Origin: JACRDG01 sp963760985 | GTDB taxonomy: Bacteria > Desulfobacterota > Desulfomonilia > Desulfomonilales > Desulfomonilaceae | Direction of reading: 5' to 3' | Assembly: GCA_963760985.1 (NCBI GenBank) | Contig: CAVXFM010000015.1 | Location: 496,001 to 560,000 of the forward strand | DNA: 64,000 nt | Shown here: positions 60,163 through 64,000 of the stretch, piece by piece | How the letters are laid out: every line of letters begins with the position of its first letter | How positions within the stretch are numbered: the stretch's first letter is position 1 | Notes under the pieces: generated by a model | What the model saw: the letters and a program-made list of their open reading frames with translations, nothing else | Told to the model about the DNA's origin: nothing | Database searches by the model: none | Program-made: the position numbers and the translations under genes

Positions 60163-60834
60163 TCACCTGCCCTCTCGCGAGAAATTGGTGTACCACTGTC
60201 CTGACAGCGGCTCCTCATGAGCGTCACACCCTTTGGCGTGCTCCAGCGCGGTGACCACCCAGACGAGCGCCTTCATGGCCGGCGATTGTAAGAGGTCATC
60301 CAGGGGTTGTCTGATGGTGTACACGAGTTTCGGACAGTTTGCCTCGTGGATGAGGACCTGTCCGTTCATGATCACTCCCCGGGTCTTCTCCAGCGCGGAA
60401 CGGAAATTGTCAAGTATCCGGTCGGACACGGGTCTCACCGTAGCGAAGGGCATCTCGGGCACGATTTGCTTGTCTCTCACACAGCGAAAAGGGGTTCTGG
60501 TGCTTGTGGGATTGTCGGAAGCCGGATCTTCATGGAAGCAGAGGCCGTTGATGGTACGTAGATACGAACTCGCGAGGGTGTCTCTCCCGTCAACCCATAC
60601 GCACTCGATAAGGAACCGATCTTTGGCATGCATTGCCGCGTCGCCCAGTTCCCAGAGACCGCCGGTCTTTTCCCATAATGCGTGGTACCTGCCGTCGGGT
60701 TTTTCTCCCATGACGCATAGATAGCCGGATTCCCGGTCAGGCCAGCCGATGCCGGCCCACACTCTGGTGAAAGTCTCAATGCGGCTTGCGCCCGAAATCG
60801 CAATCGCGCCGTCTTCAAGGTAGTGTGCACGCAT
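60163..60834 (-). CDS. Terminase-linked protein, unknown
   Basis: The 223-aa protein begins two bases after the stop of the terminase gene and so belongs to the same transcript. It has aromatic-rich segments (RVWAGIGWPDRESGYLCVMG, HALWEKTGGLWELGDAAM) and an acidic/aromatic C terminus. No signal peptide, membrane span or catalytic motif is evident. It is not a portal or capsid protein as far as I can tell. Confidence 0.6.
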   Translation of the reverse strand: MRAHYLEDGAIAISGASRIETFTRVWAGIGWPDRESGYLCVMGEKPDGRYHALWEKTGGLWELGDAAMHAKDRFLIECVWVDGRDTLASSYLRTINGLCFHEDPASDNPTSTRTPFRCVRDKQIVPEMPFATVRPVSDRILDNFRSALEKTRGVIMNGQVLIHEANCPKLVYTIRQPLDDLLQSPAMKALVWVVTALEHAKGCDAHEEPLSGQWYTNFSREGR

Positions 60835-60836
60835 GC

Positions 60837-62576
60837 CTAAAACTTCCCTCCCTCAGGTAGTCTTGTGCAGATGTAACGATTCTCCCAGGTGTGGGAGCGC
60901 ATTTCGTTCGCGATGGCAAGCGCCATGATTTCGTCGTCGTGCGCGAGTCTCGCTTCCGGAGCCTTGTAGTGTTGCCGGAAGGTCTTCTTTTCCGCGTCCC
61001 ACACAAAGCCTTGCATTTCCAGGAGCGTTGCCTTGCAGAATATCGTGAGCCCCTTGGCCTGGACGGTTTCCGCGAGGCGGCTCAACATGGCTTCTTTGGT
61101 GATCCGGTTGGTCACCCAGCCGAGGCGGCGTGTTTCTTCCGGGATCTTCCGGTCTGTGTACGTGTGATGGTACAGGTTCGGATACCCGGTCATGTGTGGG
61201 TAATCCGATAAGCCTCGCTCGCACACTGCCAGGGCAGCAAGGCCCGGCCCGTTACGTTCGATGCCGAGCAGTCCGAAAAGGTAGTAGCTCCCCAACAGAT
61301 ACGCATCCAAACCCGCGGTCTCAGCCCTCACCCGGTTGGATCTGTAGCGGGCCACCACCTCACGGGTCTGGTTGCAGATCACCTGAATTACCGTGTAATC
61401 CGCTCCCACGCCTTCACCCACGTCCATGCCCAGGCTGTACGTCAAAGCAGGATCAGGCAGCTTCCATCCTTCCAAAGGGCCGCTCGGATCGTCCCTAAAT
61501 ACGGGAACCGGTGACCGATCCTCAGGGAACACGAGATATCCCCGCTTTTCCGCAGTGCGACTCATGTGCGCCAGAAGTTCTCGAATCACGTCCTGATCGA
61601 ACCACGGCATGCCTGTGAAGATGAACGCTTTGTCCGAAGATATGGGATACTCCTGATGGAATTTGTCCCAGGAGTTGTGACATTGATTGATCCTCGTGTA
61701 CCGAGCCCATTTGATCTGTCCGGGGCTGAGATCGAACGCATGGGCGTAGTCTTCTTCGTCACGGGTGAGCGAGAGATCCTCCTGAGGCGCCACAGGCAGG
61801 CTGTATTCGGGAAATCCTCTCCACGAGAGGAAAATCGGTTCCATATCCGATTCGCCCCGTTCCGCGGCGATCCAGGTGCGATGGAACAGGTTCTGGATGC
61901 CGTTCGCGGTGGATTCCCAAAAGACCAGCGTGTCCCACAGGTGAGGCACTGCCTGATTGATCGCGAGCACTGCGTCTTCCGGCTTTTCCCAGAATGCCAC
62001 CTCGCTGGCATGGACATAATGCAAAGTGCCTCCTCGACCGAGGTTCTTGTTGCCGGCTGAGTCGATTTGCAGCCGCGACGAGTGTGGTTCGAGATATTCC
62101 ACGCATCGCAGGGTGTTTCTCGCCAAAGGCCGAGCCAGTCCCCGCGGGAGAAACCTATGGAACCTCCTGGTCATGGAGAAGATCGTGTGTGCGCTTTCCA
62201 GCGAATGCGCTGCCACGAGCGCAGATCGATGCGCAAATCGGGTGATCAACGCGAAGATAAACGCCTCGATGAGCGTGGAGATGCCGAGCTGTCGGGATTT
62301 GCAGCAGATGAACCGTCCGGGGATCTGCTTCTCCCGTCTTTCCAGGAGCTTGTGAAACACGGTTTCCTGGGAACGATTCATGATGAGCGACGTTTGCTCG
62401 CCCTGTTTGTTGATGACGGTAAGGTTTTCCACGAAACTCTGCATGTCGAACGGTTCCTGCTGGCTCGTCTCGCACAGCAGTTCCACCTGAGCGGACAGTC
62501 GTTCCAGACGGGCCTTTGACCGTCGCAGGCCCTTGTCGTCGGTTCGCGGGGCCTCGTTCGTGTCATCCCCGGACAT
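60837..62576 (-). CDS. Phage-type terminase large subunit
   Basis: The 579-aa protein has the two-domain plan of terminases. The ATPase has the deviant Walker A CCKSRQLGISTLIEAF (about residue 90), an adenine/Q region before it (NRSQETVFHKLLE), and a coupling motif FWESTANGIQNLF. The RNase-H-like nuclease begins with SLGMDVGEGVGADYTVIQVI (first Asp at about residue 375) and ends with the acidic AHDDEIMALAIA. Terminases pack phage DNA into proheads. No portal, protease, capsid or tail gene is near, so this is a remnant or a reused terminase. Confidence 0.83.
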   Translation of the reverse strand: MSGDDTNEAPRTDDKGLRRSKARLERLSAQVELLCETSQQEPFDMQSFVENLTVINKQGEQTSLIMNRSQETVFHKLLERREKQIPGRFICCKSRQLGISTLIEAFIFALITRFAHRSALVAAHSLESAHTIFSMTRRFHRFLPRGLARPLARNTLRCVEYLEPHSSRLQIDSAGNKNLGRGGTLHYVHASEVAFWEKPEDAVLAINQAVPHLWDTLVFWESTANGIQNLFHRTWIAAERGESDMEPIFLSWRGFPEYSLPVAPQEDLSLTRDEEDYAHAFDLSPGQIKWARYTRINQCHNSWDKFHQEYPISSDKAFIFTGMPWFDQDVIRELLAHMSRTAEKRGYLVFPEDRSPVPVFRDDPSGPLEGWKLPDPALTYSLGMDVGEGVGADYTVIQVICNQTREVVARYRSNRVRAETAGLDAYLLGSYYLFGLLGIERNGPGLAALAVCERGLSDYPHMTGYPNLYHHTYTDRKIPEETRRLGWVTNRITKEAMLSRLAETVQAKGLTIFCKATLLEMQGFVWDAEKKTFRQHYKAPEARLAHDDEIMALAIANEMRSHTWENRYICTRLPEGGKF

Positions 62577-62577
62577 G

Positions 62578-62964
62578 TCACTCCCCTGGCAAGGATGCGG
62601 ATATGCCGGCTCTGGAAGCTGTCATAGCCTCAAGCTGGCGTTCCAGGTCGTCGATCCTCGCCGCGATGGCTGCGGCTTCTTCGGTTTTGAGTTTGGTTTC
62701 CATCATGGCTCTTGCAGTGTTGATAAGCTTGTCGAGCATCTTGATGTGCTCCATGGATTCCTTGGATGCGGCCGGCACTTCCGCGATCAGGCGCATGACC
62801 AGATCCAACGCGGATGACGGAGTCAGTCCTGCGAAGATGATCCCCTGCATTTGCTCGGCCAAAGACGGGTCGAACGTGGCAAGGGTGTGTGCGGTCCTCT
62901 CCACGGATAGGTCCGGCGGTTGAGTGTCTGCATGTGCGGTCTTTTGTTTCTTTGTTGCAGGCAT
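62578..62964 (-). CDS. Possible terminase small-subunit-like protein
   Basis: The 128-aa product has a basic, Lys-rich N terminus and a helical part (SALDLVMRLIAEVPAASKESM, MLDKLINTARAMMETKL) ending in a coiled coil. It lies one base before the terminase gene, in the place where small subunits are usually encoded. There is no clear helix-turn-helix, so the assignment rests on position. I chose the ATG at 62964 with GGAG upstream; an ATG at 63006 is in frame. Confidence 0.5.
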   Translation of the reverse strand: MPATKKQKTAHADTQPPDLSVERTAHTLATFDPSLAEQMQGIIFAGLTPSSALDLVMRLIAEVPAASKESMEHIKMLDKLINTARAMMETKLKTEEAAAIAARIDDLERQLEAMTASRAGISASLPGE

Positions 62965-63158
62965 GAGTCGTCTGCTCCGTTTTGCATGAAAGAATGAGAA
63001 GTTCATGGAGGGGAGCGCTGCACTGGAGTAATGCGGCTGGACGCGACCGTCCGGCTGCCGAGGATGGGCAGGAAAGAAGCTTATCTTGTGTGGGGGGAAA
63101 CTATTGGGTGGTGAAATCCTGAATCATGCTGATATCGTTTCGGGGATTTCAGTGGATG

Positions 63159-64000
63159 TCAGTGAGCGCAGTGAGCCGTATGCTCGCGCTCCATCTCCTC
63201 TCGGGTGAATTCATAATCCAACCTCGGCAGCACTATTCGGGCCGTTTCGCGTACCGCTTTGCTGCGATCCCGAGTGAGTTGGCGTACCCGTTCCCGCGCG
63301 GGTCCGTACCGAAGGAAACCCATTATGAACACAGCTCCGTCTCGCACCATATCGTCGGGGTCGTCCAATAACCTCATGACCTCTTCAGCGGCCTGCTTGG
63401 TGCCTATGAAACTCAAAGCCGTGGCAGCGCTCTTGCGCACCAGAGGGGTGTCGTGTGTGAGCAAACTGCTCAGATGTGGCCTTCTTTTTGGCAATCTCAG
63501 CCACGGCCCCGGCTGCAGAATGCCAAATGAAAGGATCGGGGTGATCGAATTTGCGGATAAGCGGGTCCACTGCCTGAGGGTCTCCCTTGTATCCGATTGC
63601 ATGAATCGTGTGCATGGTAACTTCTGGACGCTCAAGTTCTGCAAGGAGCGATTCCAAGGGTCGACTGGCCGTGGCACGTTTCCGTTCCAGCAAGTCTTCC
63701 GACCGGATGTCTGATTTCCACTGTAGCTTGTGAGAAGGAACGAGCACGCAGTTGGTCAGTTGAAGGTCAATGATGACTTGTTTGACTCGTTCCGTGACTA
63801 GAACATATTTTGGATATCCGTTGATGGTAAAGAAATCGGAGCCGTCCCAGTTTGCTTCGTCGACGATGATCCCGTGGCGAAAGGAGGAATACTGCAATAT
63901 GCCGGAACCTTCATCCTGATCTATGACCTGAATGCCCGATTCCGGAGCAGCGTCTCCGCCTTTACCCTTAATCACCAATTCCCATAGAGGAGGAATGACC
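63159..64000 (-). CDS. Imm11-like/HEAT-repeat protein, partial, frameshifted
   Basis: The gene enters from beyond the right edge; the frame is open to position 64000 (PPLWELVIKGKGG). The first part, with VDEANWDGSDFFTINGYP and VLVTERVKQVI and LTNCVLVPSHKLQW, resembles the Imm11 (DUF1629) immunity domain. The second part has HEAT-like helical repeats (RKSAATALSFIGTKQAAEEV, VRDGAVFIMGFLRYGPARER). One extra base near 63472-63488 breaks the frame within the repeats. If the family match holds, it is a toxin-immunity-type protein; I hold that as moderately likely. Confidence 0.6.

Noticed and set aside
1..64000. CRISPR arrays, tRNA and rRNA genes
   Set aside because: I looked for regular short repeats with spacers and for tRNA- or rRNA-like stretches and recognised none; a covariance-model scan would be needed to exclude a tRNA.

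Overview
The window reads as chromosomal DNA of an anaerobic deltaproteobacterium (Desulfobacterota). The grounds are the many multi-domain response regulators, DUF4388 and PilZ proteins, a large chemosensory operon, an O-antigen ligase and biosynthetic genes of the usual Gram-negative kind. A Desulfomonile-like host is my best guess and is inference only; no rRNA or tRNA gene was recognised.

Layout. 0.6-9 kb: a receiver protein, a thiolase, a small zinc-ribbon protein, bioA, and an envelope/polysaccharide group (flippase-like membrane protein, UDP-glucuronate decarboxylase, O-antigen ligase). 9-12.7 kb: small exported proteins and an ankyrin protein with an unusual internal repeat array. 12.9-25.3 kb: a nine-gene chemosensory operon on the minus strand (DUF4388 protein, DUF4388/receiver/CheB-like fusion, CheW, MCP, CheY, HAMP protein, long CheA, ParA-like ATPase, second CheB-like protein). 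No CheR is seen, and both CheB-like domains have lost catalytic residues. 26-36.6 kb: ABC-F ATPase, addB-addA and an HD-GYP response regulator. 36.8-42.7 kb: an accessory island with a lipoprotein, hicBA, and one HEPN-like gene interrupted by three different insertion sequences. 42.7-47.5 kb: an RND efflux pump with its lipoprotein adaptor. 47.8-53 kb: a membrane protein, a TPR lipoprotein and a PAS/PilZ protein. 53.6-56 kb: radical SAM, thioredoxin-reductase-like and isochorismatase-like genes behind a possible leader terminator. 56.4-60 kb: the nadA-nadC-nadB operon for NAD synthesis from aspartate. 60.2-63 kb: an isolated phage-terminase cassette. The window ends inside an Imm11-like/HEAT-repeat gene.

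Two repeat families are scattered between genes. One is about 178 bp with a 17-bp perfect hairpin (four copies, two of them deleted forms). The other is a short element built around ACGGCTTTGCGTCG (six or seven copies).

A caution on data quality: about a dozen conserved genes carry single-base indels, nearly all of them one extra base. This looks like insertion-biased consensus error rather than real gene decay. Such genes are listed as one CDS over their full span, with the shift position given.
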